From contig NZ_JNJW01000003.1 of the NCBI RefSeq assembly GCF_000701805.1, forward strand, positions 1 through 64,000: a stretch of 64,000 nucleotides of DNA. Direction: 5' to 3'. Made by a program: the position numbers and the translations under genes. The notes below the pieces were generated by a model. That model was not told where the DNA came from. It ran no database searches and worked only from the letters and a program-made list of their open reading frames with translations. This document shows positions 1-10,382 of the stretch, in pieces. Origin of the DNA: Mycoplasmopsis iners ATCC 19705 (GTDB lineage Bacteria; Bacillota_I; Bacilli_A; Mycoplasmatales; Metamycoplasmataceae). Positions within the stretch are counted from its first letter, which is position 1. Each line of letters opens with the position of its first letter.

Positions 1-156
1 TTTTTAACATTTTGCTCTTATCAGTTCCTTTAACAAACTAAATTAGTTAATTAACAATAAAGCAACTTTTTTTCTATATAATAGAACTAATATATAAGAG
101 ATCTTTTCATTTTTAACAATAATTTTTAAAATGTAAACTTAATTAAGAAAGGAAAA

Positions 157-1983
157 ATGAAAAATTCAATAAGAAATTATTTAAATTTCTTAAACATTAA
201 TATCTTTGCTAAAAAGATTACTTGAATCACTTGATTAACTTTCTTAGCCTTAAATTTAATTATTAATATAACAATTGGCATTATCAATCCGCAAGTTGAT
301 AAAAATTTAATTATTTTTATTATTGCATTTGTTCAAATTTTATTTTCGATATTTTTCAGTTCTTTTATTTACATTAACATTTTTAAAGAATTAGAAGAAG
401 AAGGAATTGAAATATTATCATTGAGTAAGCCGATTAGTAGAAAACACATTTATATAGCCAAAAGCCTTTATTGCCTTATTTATAGTGTTTTTTATGCTTT
501 AAGTTTAATGCTAATTAACTTAAGTTTGATTCTAGGTTTAAGACAATTTAATTTAACATTAATTTATTTATTAATAAACTTAGTGGCTTTTACTTTAATT
601 TTCAACTTTTTTGGTGTAATAGCTTCTCTATTAGCTTATAAATTGAATACTAAGTTTGCTATGACTGTGCCATTTATTGTTTCAGCACCATTAATGATTG
701 GCGGATCAATAATCAATCAACAATCAACAAGTAGCGCAAACAATATGGCTTATTTCTTGAATTTAAATTATGCAAATAATCTATCAGGTAATATTAGCAA
801 CAGCGAAAAGTTTTATTTAAATAATGCGCAAGATAATTACTATATTTTACCAAATGGCTTTCAAAATAGGTCTTTTAGTCAAAAACAATCTGAAATGTTA
901 AAAGAATTTTATAAGATGGCTAATAATTCTGCCACTGAACTTTTAGCCTATTCATGAACAATTATTCCTTATCAATTTTTAGATATTTTTAATGTTAACA
1001 ACAAAAATATTTTTAGTAATAATTCAACAAATAATTTAAATAATTATTTATATTATCCAAAACAAGATTCGTATTTATATAAATATAAATTAGCTGAAGC
1101 AAATTTGAGAAAATTTGAAGTAATTAACAATGATGAAATTAGTAAACAATATATTGTGCCAAGCGCTTTAAAAAACCAGAGCTAAAAAGACAATGTGATT
1201 AATACTAAAATAATCTATGCAAGACAAGGCGCTGATGATTTTACATTATCATTCCCTGAGGATTCTTATACTTTTTCTTCAAGTGATAATTTAGTTGGTG
1301 AATTAGACTGAAAATATTTAAAAGAAGTTTTAGAAGATAACAATTTTGTTAATTATTCACAACAATTATTTGCCCAAATTGACTATAAAACAATCGAAAA
1401 AGGTAATTATGGTCAATTAATTAACTTAAAAAATCAAATTTTAAACTTAATTGGCAATGAATTAAATAATCCGACTAGTTTTTTAAATACTTATAGCAAT
1501 TCATTAATCACTGTTTTTGATTCAAGTGCAATTGAAAGTAAAAAAATTAAGACAATTATTGAAAAGAAAGTTTATTTAGCAACCGCTTTAATTTATTCAA
1601 TTTACTTTAACAGTTTTGGTTCAAATTTATTAGATGCTATTTTATTGAATGAAAAAGATATAACAAGCTCTGTTAAAACAAATACTTTTAATCCGCAACA
1701 ATTTAATATACAAATTAACGAAAACAACTATTTAATAGGTGGTTATTCATCATACACGCCTATTCAAGAAGTTAGAGAAATTGATGGAAACAACAAAATT
1801 ATCATAAGATATAATCTTCATGAAAGCGATAATTACTTATTTCAAAATATTGATCAAGTTTATGAATTACAAAGATCAAGCCAAATCATTTCTAAAATTG
1901 GTTATGTTGCAATATGAATTAGTTTGATTTCAGCACTTATGTTATTAAATGCCTACAAATACATGAAGAAAGATTACAAATAA
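157..1983 (+). pseudogene. ABC-2-type transporter permease, interrupted by in-frame TAA
   Basis: ATG at 157 follows the SD AAGAAAGGAAAA. The frame stays open through TGA (Trp) codons to 1182, meets TAA at 1183-1185, then continues in the same frame to TAA at 1981-1983. The whole would be 608 residues. The N-terminal part has hydrophobic segments and the phrase LEEEGIEILSLSKPISRKH, typical of the cytoplasmic start of ABC-2 permeases. A long polar, probably extracellular region follows, and a final membrane segment lies just before the end (ISLISALMLLNAYKYMK). The ATPase starts 3 nt downstream, so they form a pair. The sequence after the stop has the same composition and an open frame of about 265 codons, so the break looks recent, or it is a sequencing error. 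GTG 1195 is the only near start after the stop. Substrate unknown. Confidence 0.75.
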
Positions 1984-1985
1984 TT

Positions 1986-2696
1986 ATGGAAGAAATTTTA
2001 AAAGTCAGAAATTTAAGCAAAATTTACCAAACTGCTAAAGGTGAAAAAAGAGGCGTTTTTGACATTAGTTTTAATGTCAAAAATGGTGAATTTCATGCTT
2101 TTATAGGTGAAAACGGCGCTGGTAAAACTACCACTATTAAAAGTATTGTTGGTGCTTATGAAAAATTTAAAGGCGAGATTTTAATTAATAACATTAACAA
2201 TCGTTTGGCAAAAAGTAAAAATTTTCTTGGTTATGTGCCAGAAAATGCACTTTTCCCCAAAGATATTACCGTTTATCAATATTTGTACTCTTTAGCTAAA
2301 TTAACAAATACTCCAAAAGCAGACATTGAAAGTAAAATTAATCAATTTTTAACAGACTTTAATATTTTAAATTTAAAAAATGCTAAACCTTATTCTTTTT
2401 CTTCGGGACAAAAGAAAAAAATTCTTTTAATTCAAGCCTTAATGTTCGAACCAAAAATTTTAATCTTAGATGAACCGGCTGCAAACTTAGATCCAACAGC
2501 CCGTTTTAACTTATTTAAATTACTTAAAGAATTGAATGAAAAAGGCACAACAATTTTCATTTCTTCTCATGTTTTAAGTGAAATTGATAAATATGTTGAT
2601 TCTTTAACTTTGATTCATCAAGGTCAAATTATTTATTCAGGCAAAAAATATCAAAATTTAGAAAATATTTTTTATGAAAAAATTATTCAAAATTAG
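1986..2696 (+). CDS. ABC transporter ATP-binding protein
   Basis: A 236-residue nucleotide-binding domain that should power the adjacent permease. Visible motifs are Walker A GENGAGKTTT (near residues 42-51), signature FSSGQKKK (near 139), Walker B ILILDEPAANLDP (near 157-169) and switch His in FISSHV. This is the CcmA/export-type or ABC-2 class (SSGQ, short, no regulatory domain). It starts 3 nt after the permease stop, and its 3' end overlaps the start of the next lipoprotein gene by 23 nt, so translation is coupled. Family assignment is secure. The transported substrate cannot be inferred. Confidence 0.93.
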   Translation: MEEILKVRNLSKIYQTAKGEKRGVFDISFNVKNGEFHAFIGENGAGKTTTIKSIVGAYEKFKGEILINNINNRLAKSKNFLGYVPENALFPKDITVYQYLYSLAKLTNTPKADIESKINQFLTDFNILNLKNAKPYSFSSGQKKKILLIQALMFEPKILILDEPAANLDPTARFNLFKLLKELNEKGTTIFISSHVLSEIDKYVDSLTLIHQGQIIYSGKKYQNLENIFYEKIIQN

Positions 2697-3639
2697 TTCA
2701 CTTATTTTTGGTTCTTCAATAATTGTTGCTTCAGCAAGTTGTACAGAAAGCTCAAAGGTAACAATTCAACATCAACCAAGTTTTGAAGAAAGAATTAACC
2801 CTTTAATTAAACAAATAGTAAATGATTTTTTTAATCAAGACACTTCTCAAATTGAATCATTTTACACTCAACAAGCTCAATTTAGCAATGATATAGCTAA
2901 TGAGTTAAATGCTTCATTAGTTTTAGCTCCGCTTTGAGATGTTAATGTTTTGGCTAATGCTGGAGATAAAGCAAAAAGAACAAGACAAGCAATAATTAAT
3001 ATCCGTAATTTTTTATCAAATAATTGATTTTGATATTTGAATAATTTAAATAAATTAACTTTTGTTTTTAATCCATATGGCGAATATTATGATGGTTCTG
3101 CTTTTAGCGAATCATCGTCAACTATGGATGAACTTATCAATGAAAAGTTTACAAATGGTAAAGCAATTTTAAATATTAAAAATCCAAAAATTAATAAGAT
3201 GTATTCACTAGCATTAAAAGATGAAGAGTTTGATAATTGATTAGACAAAAAATTAAACTTTGTACAACTTAATTCCAAAACATTTGCGCTTTTCCTTTCA
3301 TACAATGAAAGAAAAGAAAATGATGCAATTCAAAAACATCTTATGATCATTCCCGACTTATTAGTAATTGATAACAGCGATCCAGAAAACTTATTTAACT
3401 TATTTATAGCCGAATTCGAAAAAAGTAAGTGAGCAAAATATGAAAAAGAAAAAGCATATAATTCTGATTATGAAGATTTTGATTATCATGCTTATTTACG
3501 AAATAATAATGATTCAACTATTTGAAAACTTTATCAAAGCAATAATTACTCAGAATTATTCAAAAACACTATTGATGCATTAAAAACACAAAATAATTTA
3601 ATTGAAAGATACACATGAGGTTATGTAAATGAAAAATAA
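2674..3639 (+). CDS. Lipoprotein with aromatic cluster motif (copy 1)
   Basis: 321 residues when TGA is Trp. The N-terminus is a lipoprotein signal (MKKLFKISSLIFGSS, lipobox ASASC), so it should be anchored outside the membrane. A striking aromatic cluster NNWFWYLNNL lies about 115 residues in. Equivalent clusters occur at the same relative place in the next two genes. This matches the family named aromatic cluster or aromatic motif surface lipoproteins in mycoplasmas. Function is not known. It starts inside the ATPase gene (23-nt overlap) and ends 11 nt into the next gene, so it belongs to the ABC operon. Confidence 0.85.
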
Positions 3640-4660
3640 AATTTTAAGTTTATTAACTTTAACAACTTTTGGTTCTTTGACAACAACTTTATCATGTGCT
3701 AATTATGTATCAATAAGTAATTTTGAAAAAAACATTGATCATGAATTGGATTTTAATGAAAATAAACAATCTAATGAACAATTAAAAACTTTAGCCATTT
3801 TAAACACTTTGTTAGATGTTGTTTATAAAAATGATAATGCTGCAAAAATTTTGTTTTTAAACCAACAAAACAATGAACAAATAAAGAATAAGTTTATTGA
3901 ATTAAGCAATAGATATTCAAGTACATTTAGTGAAAAAGATGCAATCGATCAAGAATTAATTCAATTAAATAAAGATTTAGAGAACTACAATTTCTTACCT
4001 AGTGTGTACTCGCAACAAATCAAAAATACCAAAGCAAAAATTGTTGAAGCAAAAAGTAAATTGACTAATTTAAATGAACGTTTTCAACAATATTTAAGTG
4101 ATTTTGGTCAATTAGCTAGTGAGAATTGGTATTGATTTTTAACTAACATTGATAAATTTAAATTTGACTATTTTCAATATATCGCCAGCGATTTAATTAA
4201 TAGAATTAAAAGTCAAAATAATGGCGAAATCCCTGAAAACTTTAAAAAGTATTTAACAGACGAATATCTTCAAAAAATTGAAAATGCTCCATTAACTGCT
4301 ACATATAAATTAAGTGATAATCATTTAAATTCAATTGCTTTAGGTGATGAATCTAAAGATTCGGAAGGTACTTATTATTACTTAAACACAGGTAAATTGG
4401 TAATGAGGATTCAAATAGAAAACGGCAATACTAATTCAATGGTTAAAGAATTGAGCTTACAACCTTACATTTGATATTTTGCTTCTTTAAAAACTCCTGA
4501 AATTTCTTTAAAGTTGATTTCTTCAATTTATCACTACGCATTCATACATGCTTATCTAGAAGGTTATGGGCAATTTACTAACGATATGGTTGTAAAACAG
4601 CGTTATGGCGAACCAGTTTATGTGCTACCTATAATTGCAGGAGAGACTAATGAAAATTAA
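3629..4660 (+). CDS. Lipoprotein with aromatic cluster motif (copy 2)
   Basis: 343 residues. Signal peptide MKNKILSLLTLTTFGSLTT with lipobox TLSC. After a predicted helical, Gln/Lys/Glu-rich stretch (residues about 35-160) comes the aromatic cluster ENWYWFLTNI (near residue 165), the paralogue of NWFWYLNN in the previous gene. Its C-terminal half also resembles copies 1 and 3 in being Tyr/Phe rich. Overlaps copy 1 by 11 nt and copy 3 by 11 nt (ATG 4650), a tightly coupled arrangement. Probably a surface component working with the ABC system; role unknown. Confidence 0.85.
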
Positions 4661-5534
4661 AAAACTTTTATTATCTAGTGTGCTTTCTGTGCCGTTTTTG
4701 CCTGTTTCATGCGTTAATTCGCCAATTAATACCTTGAATAAACAAGAAGCTTATGAACACTTTTCAGTTATGGATAATTCATATGAAGATTTTGTGCAAA
4801 ATAATTTAATTCAAGAAGTATTAAGCCAATTATTTCCAAATGAAGAAGAAAAAAATACATATATTCAGGAACAAAATAAGTTGAATAATGAAACATACAC
4901 AAATAAAATTCAAGCAGCTTTAAAATATGCTAATCATTTAACTTATTCTTTAAATTTAAATCGTGTGGCTTGAACAAGTGGTAAAGCAAGCATTTTAAAT
5001 GTTGCTAATGAAATCATTGACAATTTAAGAGAAAAAAATTGACTTTTCTTCCTTTATAATTTACATCGTTTCACTTTTGTTCAAGATCAATTAGAAGGCG
5101 GAAGCGACTATCAAAGTGTTGAAAAAAGATCGGAAGCTGAAGAAAATATGTTGCTTTATCAAAACTTTTATCAACCAAAAAGCAATAAAATCATTGATTT
5201 TGTAATTCAAGAATATTCAAATGACGAATATGAAAACATTAAACAAGTTTACTTTTTAAATGAAGAAGGCTTTATTTTTAAAATTGTTTTAAGTTTTGCT
5301 AAAGAAAATGAAAAAATTATAGAAAGAAAAGCTGAAGTTTTCGGTTATGTTTATACTTATCCTAAATTACTCAAAAGCAATAACAAATTAAAAGATTTTG
5401 ATTTAAAAAAATATGTTTTAGCCACACAAAGTTTTGAGAACTACAATCTTTATTCTTCAAACACTGAAGCAGTTTTATTTACCGATAAATATGGTGGCAA
5501 AGAATTAGTTTATACTATAGTTGATTTTAAATAA
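4650..5534 (+). CDS. Lipoprotein with aromatic cluster motif (copy 3)
   Basis: 294 residues. ATG 4650 is chosen over an upstream TTG because AGGAGAG lies at the proper distance and the lipoprotein signal starts there (MKIKKLLLSSVLSVP, lipobox PVSC). The aromatic cluster is KNWLFFLYNL near residue 128. This is the last gene of the five-gene unit; a terminator hairpin follows at 5543. The three paralogues differ strongly in sequence outside the motif, suggesting old duplication or fast surface evolution. Confidence 0.85.
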
Positions 5535-5542
5535 TTGTCTAA

Positions 5543-5566
5543 TAAGGCATTTTTACAGCCTTTTTA
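5543..5566 (+). terminator. Terminator of ABC/lipoprotein operon
   Basis: ATAAGGC, a loop, then GCCTTTTT: a short GC stem with a T run just after the stop of the third lipoprotein. Confidence 0.6.
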
Positions 5567-5573
5567 GTAAAAT

Positions 5574-5612
5574 AAAAGCTCGAATTAGCAATTAATTTGA
5601 GCTTTCTTTTTT
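5574..5612. terminator. Bidirectional terminator between convergent units
   Basis: AAAAGCTC (5574-5581) pairs with GAGCTTT (5599-5605), followed by CTTTTTT on the plus strand. The TAA stop of the mnuA-like gene (5592-5594) lies inside the loop, so termination on the minus strand happens right at the gene end. Confidence 0.6.
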
Positions 5613-6836
5613 AATAAAATCAATAATTATTGGAGCATGATCACTTATTTCTTTAAACACCATTTCGCCATCTGTTATATATGATGAATTTTTATGTATG
5701 GCGGCATAAAGTTTTTGCATTTCAACACGATCTCATATACCATTATTAAAACCATTTATTGTGTCAATTTTCATATCAAAGTTTCTCTGCAATTGATTAT
5801 TTTCGTCATAAGACAATAAATTATAAAAATCATCTTCTTTTCATAATCACTTATCATAAGCATTTGCATAATAAGTTTCGCCAGTTTTATCATTATGTCA
5901 GATTGATGTTTTATAGTTTTTAGCTATTGAATCTTCGTAATATTGATCATAGCCAAAAGCTTTAGCACGATTTGTTCATAATTTGCTATTAGTAGTAGCT
6001 AAATTAGTATCACCACCAAATAAAACAACTTCATTTTCTATGTTTAATTTAGCCAATTCATCTGCTACATAGTAATTTTCAACTAATTCTTGATAACCTT
6101 GTTGCTTACTTAAGCTTATATTATGAATTTGATTTGTTAAAAAATCTCTTGGTTGACGAAGCACATTTGATGATTGTCCAGGACTATCCAAATGGCCAAT
6201 AACAAAATTAATTGATTTACTGTTTTCTTTATCCAATAATTTGTAATAGCCAAAAGGACGAACAAAATAGTAATTAAAATCATTATAAGTTTCAAGTTTT
6301 CTTGGGGTAATCGATTGGTGACTTATTAAATCTAATTTATCACTTCGATAAATAATAGCATTTGCTTCAGCTTGTGTTTTGTAAACACTCATATCAGAAA
6401 TTGTATATTGTGCCTTATTAAAGTTATTGTAGGCAAATTTATAAATTGGCTGGTTGTTCATGAATGAATTAAGTGTTTTTACTATTCTTTCAACTTTTGG
6501 TCCATCATCTTCATTAACTTCGGTTAAACCGATTGCATCAATATTATATTTGTAAATCAATTGTGCGATTGCTTGAACTTTGACAGAATTAATTGTGCTA
6601 TCGCTGCCACCAAAATTGAGAATGTTTCAATGAGCAAAACGCAAAACTTGATCATTGGCAATATTCTCTAACTTAACTAATTCACGCGCTTGAACGCTGT
6701 CGCTGTTTTTATTTGTATTTCTATTTTGAAAATTTTTATAACCGAAATATGAGCCAGCACCAATAACCGAAGCACCAATTAAGGCAGCTAAACCTGAAAT
6801 TATGTTTTTAACTTTTGTATTCTTCTTACTTTTCAT
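5592..6836 (-). CDS. mnuA: MnuA-like membrane nuclease (endonuclease/exonuclease/phosphatase family)
   Basis: 414 residues through TGA codons. The N-terminus has a short basic stretch, then one hydrophobic anchor (IISGLAALIGASVIGAGSYF) with no lipobox cysteine. EEP-fold motifs follow in order: LRFAHWNILNFGG (metal-binding Asn), DAIGLTEVN (catalytic Glu), NFVIGHLDSPG (catalytic His in the GHLDSP equivalent) and LFGGDTNL (Asp/Asn pair). In mycoplasmas this family (MnuA) degrades external DNA and RNA to feed nucleotide import. It has its own terminator and a clear SD (GGAAAGAGCG). With the SNase-type lipoprotein at 61.9-63.5 kb the cell would have two surface nucleases. Specificity is inferred from the family. 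Confidence 0.85.
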
Positions 6837-7040
6837 TTCGCTCTTTCCTTATTAAAAATTAATTATGAATTATTTTAAACTATTTTATTGGTTTGTCTGA
6901 AAGTTTAATAGTTTAATTAATAAGCAAGATAGGTTAAAAAACCATTATTACTTTTTTATAGGTATATTGGTTAATTAATTTTCGTAATATTAACAAATCA
7001 ATTAGTATGTTTGAAGCTTGCTTACAATTTTAAAATATAA

Positions 7041-7068
7041 AAAACCATTGCCTAATAATGGCAATAGT
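7041..7068 (-). terminator. Terminator of the CvpA-like membrane gene
   Basis: On the minus strand ATTGCC, a loop of about 7 nt, then GGCAAT followed by GGTTTTTT. Confidence 0.6.
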
Positions 7069-7075
7069 TTACTTA

Positions 7076-8269
7076 TTAATCTTGAGATAAAATAACATTA
7101 TTAACAATCATGTTTAAAACATACATGTATTTTTCTTCATCTGTTTTACCAGCTAATTTTTCATTATTTGAAGGAACTTTGACGTCTTTGTAACCTAATG
7201 ATTCTAATAATGATTGTTTTAAACTTTCTCTTTTTTCACCAGTGAACATTTTAAGCGCAATGTTAGGACGAGTTTTGTCTTGATCATTTGAACGATAAAC
7301 TAAATTAATTTGACTAAGATCTAAACCTGTAGCTTCTAAAGCAGAAGCAAATAATTTAACTTGGTTCTTAAATCTTGTTTTAAAGTTTTCACTATCTGAC
7401 GATTCTGTTAGAGCCACATTTAAAGCAAATTCAAGTATGTTAGTTGACTCGATTGACTCAGCATAATATTCGAAGTTTGATAAAGCTACTTTAACATCTG
7501 CATAATCATCTGTTGGATTTGAAGTTAAAAATGGTGTAAATTCGAAATTAACTTTGCTTCCAGGATTGAGCAGAGCGGCAGCTATAGTGTTTACATCAGG
7601 TTTAGCATAAGATTCCTGTTTTGTAAATTGTTCGAAAATTCGTTCAGCACCATCTGCTATTTTCTCTTCAGTTACTAAATTAGCTGTTCCTCTAATACCT
7701 GGCATATATTTAGACATACCTTTTGATGTTCCGAATGTCATTCCATAAAGCATTGCATCATTAAACTTAATAAAGCCGTTAGCATAATTGGCTGCTCCGG
7801 TTAAATTTGTTGATAAAACAGTTAATGGCATAATTCCAACAACACTAATTCCAGCACCAAGTAATCTACTTAATACTTTAGGTTTACCTTTTGCTTTGTA
7901 TCTCTTTTTAATAAATCTATGAATTACTATTCAATAAATTAATTTAAAGATACACATTAAACCAAAGGTGAAACTTAAAATTCAAATACCTCTGAGCAAT
8001 GGATCAATTTTATGAGTTTTAGCTAAAAGTAATGTAACATCTTTATCTGTACTGAATCCTTCAACCACTTTGATTAAAGGTATAGTGGCTAAAACTGAAA
8101 TTACTAAAGCTAAGAAATTAAAGCCTAAAGAAATTAACGAAGGAATTCAACCTCTTTTAAGTCCAATTAAAAGGCTAAAAATTGAAAAAAAACCAAAAAC
8201 AATTAATGGAATTCAAAAGTGACTTGGATTTGAGGCAAAGTTTCAATATTCTTTTACAGTTTCCGACAT
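7076..8269 (-). CDS. Membrane protein, CvpA-like N-terminal region
   Basis: 397 residues if started at ATG 8269, which overlaps the deformylase stop (TAATG) and has GGAGG just upstream. An internal ATG at 7831 would lose all four predicted membrane segments. The N-terminal half has several hydrophobic segments and the phrase GLKRGWIPSLISLGFN, like the start of CvpA-family proteins. A soluble domain of about 250 residues follows without recognisable motifs. Translationally coupled to def. Function unknown. Confidence 0.75.
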
Positions 8270-8853
8270 TATGCCTCCTCTACATCGATTAATCTTGAAT
8301 TTAATTCTGCTTTTCAAGGATCTTTTTTATTGATACGATCAACAAATAATTTGCCTTCTAAGTGATCAAATTCATGTTGAAACACAATGGCTAAATAACC
8401 TGTTAAATCTAATGTAATTTCTTTCTTTTGAAAGTATGAATAAGCTTTAGCCAAAACTCTACTTTGACGATACACAAAGCCTTCTTGTCCATGTCAATTA
8501 TGACCTACACTTAAACAACCTTCGCCGCTATCTAAAGCTAATTTATTAGCGCTAGTTGAAATAATTTGAGGGTTAATTAAAACATCTCTTAAAATGGCTG
8601 TGGGAACGTTTGAGCCTTTTTTATAGTTAGCTCCGTTAATATAGAACATTCTTTTGGGAATGCCATATTGAATTGCTGCTACACCAACTGCGGGTTGAAA
8701 GCCTAAATTATCTGGACTTTGACTAATGTCAACGTGTCAAATCATTTTTTCTGCTAATTCTTGATCTTCAGCAGAAAGAGGTAATGAAACTTCTTGCGAT
8801 TTTTCACGCAAAATTTTTGCTGGTAATTTTACTAATTTAACATCATATTTCAT
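8269..8853 (-). CDS. def: Peptide deformylase
   Basis: 194 residues. Removes the formyl group from the N-terminal Met of new proteins in the cytoplasm. All three family motifs are present: GVAAIQ (usual GLAAxQ), EGCLS with the metal-ligand Cys, and QHEFDH with two His ligands and the catalytic Glu. Length fits type I/II enzymes of Firmicutes and Mollicutes (extra insertion between motifs 1 and 2). The last base of its stop is shared with the ATG of the downstream membrane gene. Well supported. Confidence 0.95.
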
Positions 8854-8939
8854 ATCGCTATTATATATTAAATTAGATATTAATTATTAAATAAAGTAAA
8901 TAGCCAATAAAACTCGTAACTTGCCCAAAATGAGAATAT

Positions 8940-8970
8940 TAAAAAAGACACCCAAAGCGTCCTTTTAACC
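8940..8970 (-). terminator. Terminator of AEC transporter gene
   Basis: On the minus strand AAAAGGACGC, short loop, GTGTCTTTTTT: imperfect stem with a T run overlapping the stop codon. Confidence 0.5.
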
Positions 8971-10260
8971 AGCAATTGCTGTATAGGTTAAATTAGCAAT
9001 AACAATTCAAATTGGCATAGCAATTATTGAAAGCAATGTTCCTAAAGCAGAAGCTTGTGAAGTGTAATGAGCATAGTCATGTTTATAAGCGACAGCATAC
9101 ATAACACAAGTTGTAGCGGGCGGAGTAACCATTAATAAAATAATTAATGTCCCGGTTTCTTTAGTAATAAGACCTTTGCCGCCATATGGGTATACAAATA
9201 ATAGAACTATACCTAACATAATAGCGGGTAAAATAATTAATTTTGTACCCACTGTCATTCATACAGCTTTGTCTTTAACAGCTTCTTTGATATTTGATAA
9301 CGCAAGCGAACCACCAATAACCAATCAAATAACAGGCGAAACAATTTTGGCTCCAAGAGTAAGAACAGTACCAAAAGCAGGTAAAGCTAATTTGAACGCG
9401 CCTCAAAATTGGTGAAAATCACTTAAATTCATTGCTTTAGTTACATTGTTAGCACTAATAGTGCCTGAAGTTTTTCATTGAATATATTGAGCATCACTAA
9501 TTGACAAGGCATATGGTTGTGATCCCTTGCCTGTTCAATATCAGTTATTTAAACCTGGAATTCATTGTAAGCTTCATAAAAATAATGAAACAAATAATAA
9601 AATCATCATTGGGCTACAAATTCTTTTAATAATTGGCTTGATGTTTTCTTTAGTTAATTTTTCCCCAGAATATTGCATTATTTTGTATGAAAATAAAGCA
9701 AAAGTAAATGGAATATTTCAAATTTGTAATAGCGCATTAGTAAAATCTGAAAATACACTACCTTTCATATTTGAAACTAGTGGGCTAGCAAAAACTAAAA
9801 GTGATCCATAACCAATCATTAATCATGAAGTAGTTAATTTGGCTTGATAATTTCTAACATATGCATCTCTAGTTTTAGTTAAAACTAGTTCTGGATTAGC
9901 TGCTTCAAGTTTTTTGAAATGTTCAGCGGTTTTTCTTTCTACTCATTTTGGTAAAAGTTTTGGTCAATAATTAACAACTAATCAAGTAAAGATGGCAAAT
10001 AATACATAAAAACCAATACTCATTCCTAAAACAATACCGATTTCAGCAGTATTTTCACGGTTTGTGTCAACCATCAATGCTGAAAAAGTTAAGAATGGTA
10101 GAAGAAAGCTAATTCCAAATTTGGCTAAACGATTATTCATTTCAGCACTAAAAAGTTTAGTTTTAGTTGCAAAATAACCTAATAAGATGAATGTCATCGT
10201 TGCTATTACAGCGCCTCACATACCTTGGTCGCTGAATAGCTTAATAAAGGTTTCTTTCAT
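8965..10260 (-). CDS. AEC-family transporter (auxin efflux carrier/malate permease type)
   Basis: 431 residues. A first block of about five hydrophobic segments (for example TFILLGYFATKTKLFS and FGISFLLPFLTFSALM), a charged central loop, and a second block ending in LIILLMVTPPATTCVMYA; the PPA near the end is a hallmark of the AEC/BART fold. The start ATG 10260 has AAGGATAA upstream. Family members export or exchange organic acids such as malate or lactate; the substrate here is not visible. Monocistronic, with its own terminator, and separated from the giant gene upstream by another terminator. Confidence 0.8.
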
Positions 10261-10348
10261 AAATTATCCTTATTATTTATAAACAATATATTTAATTAAC
10301 ATTTAATTAACTTTGCTATTATACTTTTTTCTATTTCAATTAATTATG

Positions 10349-10377
10349 AAAAAACACACAAATTTCTTTGTGTGTAA
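10349..10377 (-). terminator. Terminator of giant SGNH gene
   Basis: Perfect 9-bp stem ACACACAAA / TTTGTGTGT with a 4-nt loop, followed on the minus strand by a TTTTTT run. Confidence 0.75.
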
Positions 10378-10382
10378 TTTTT

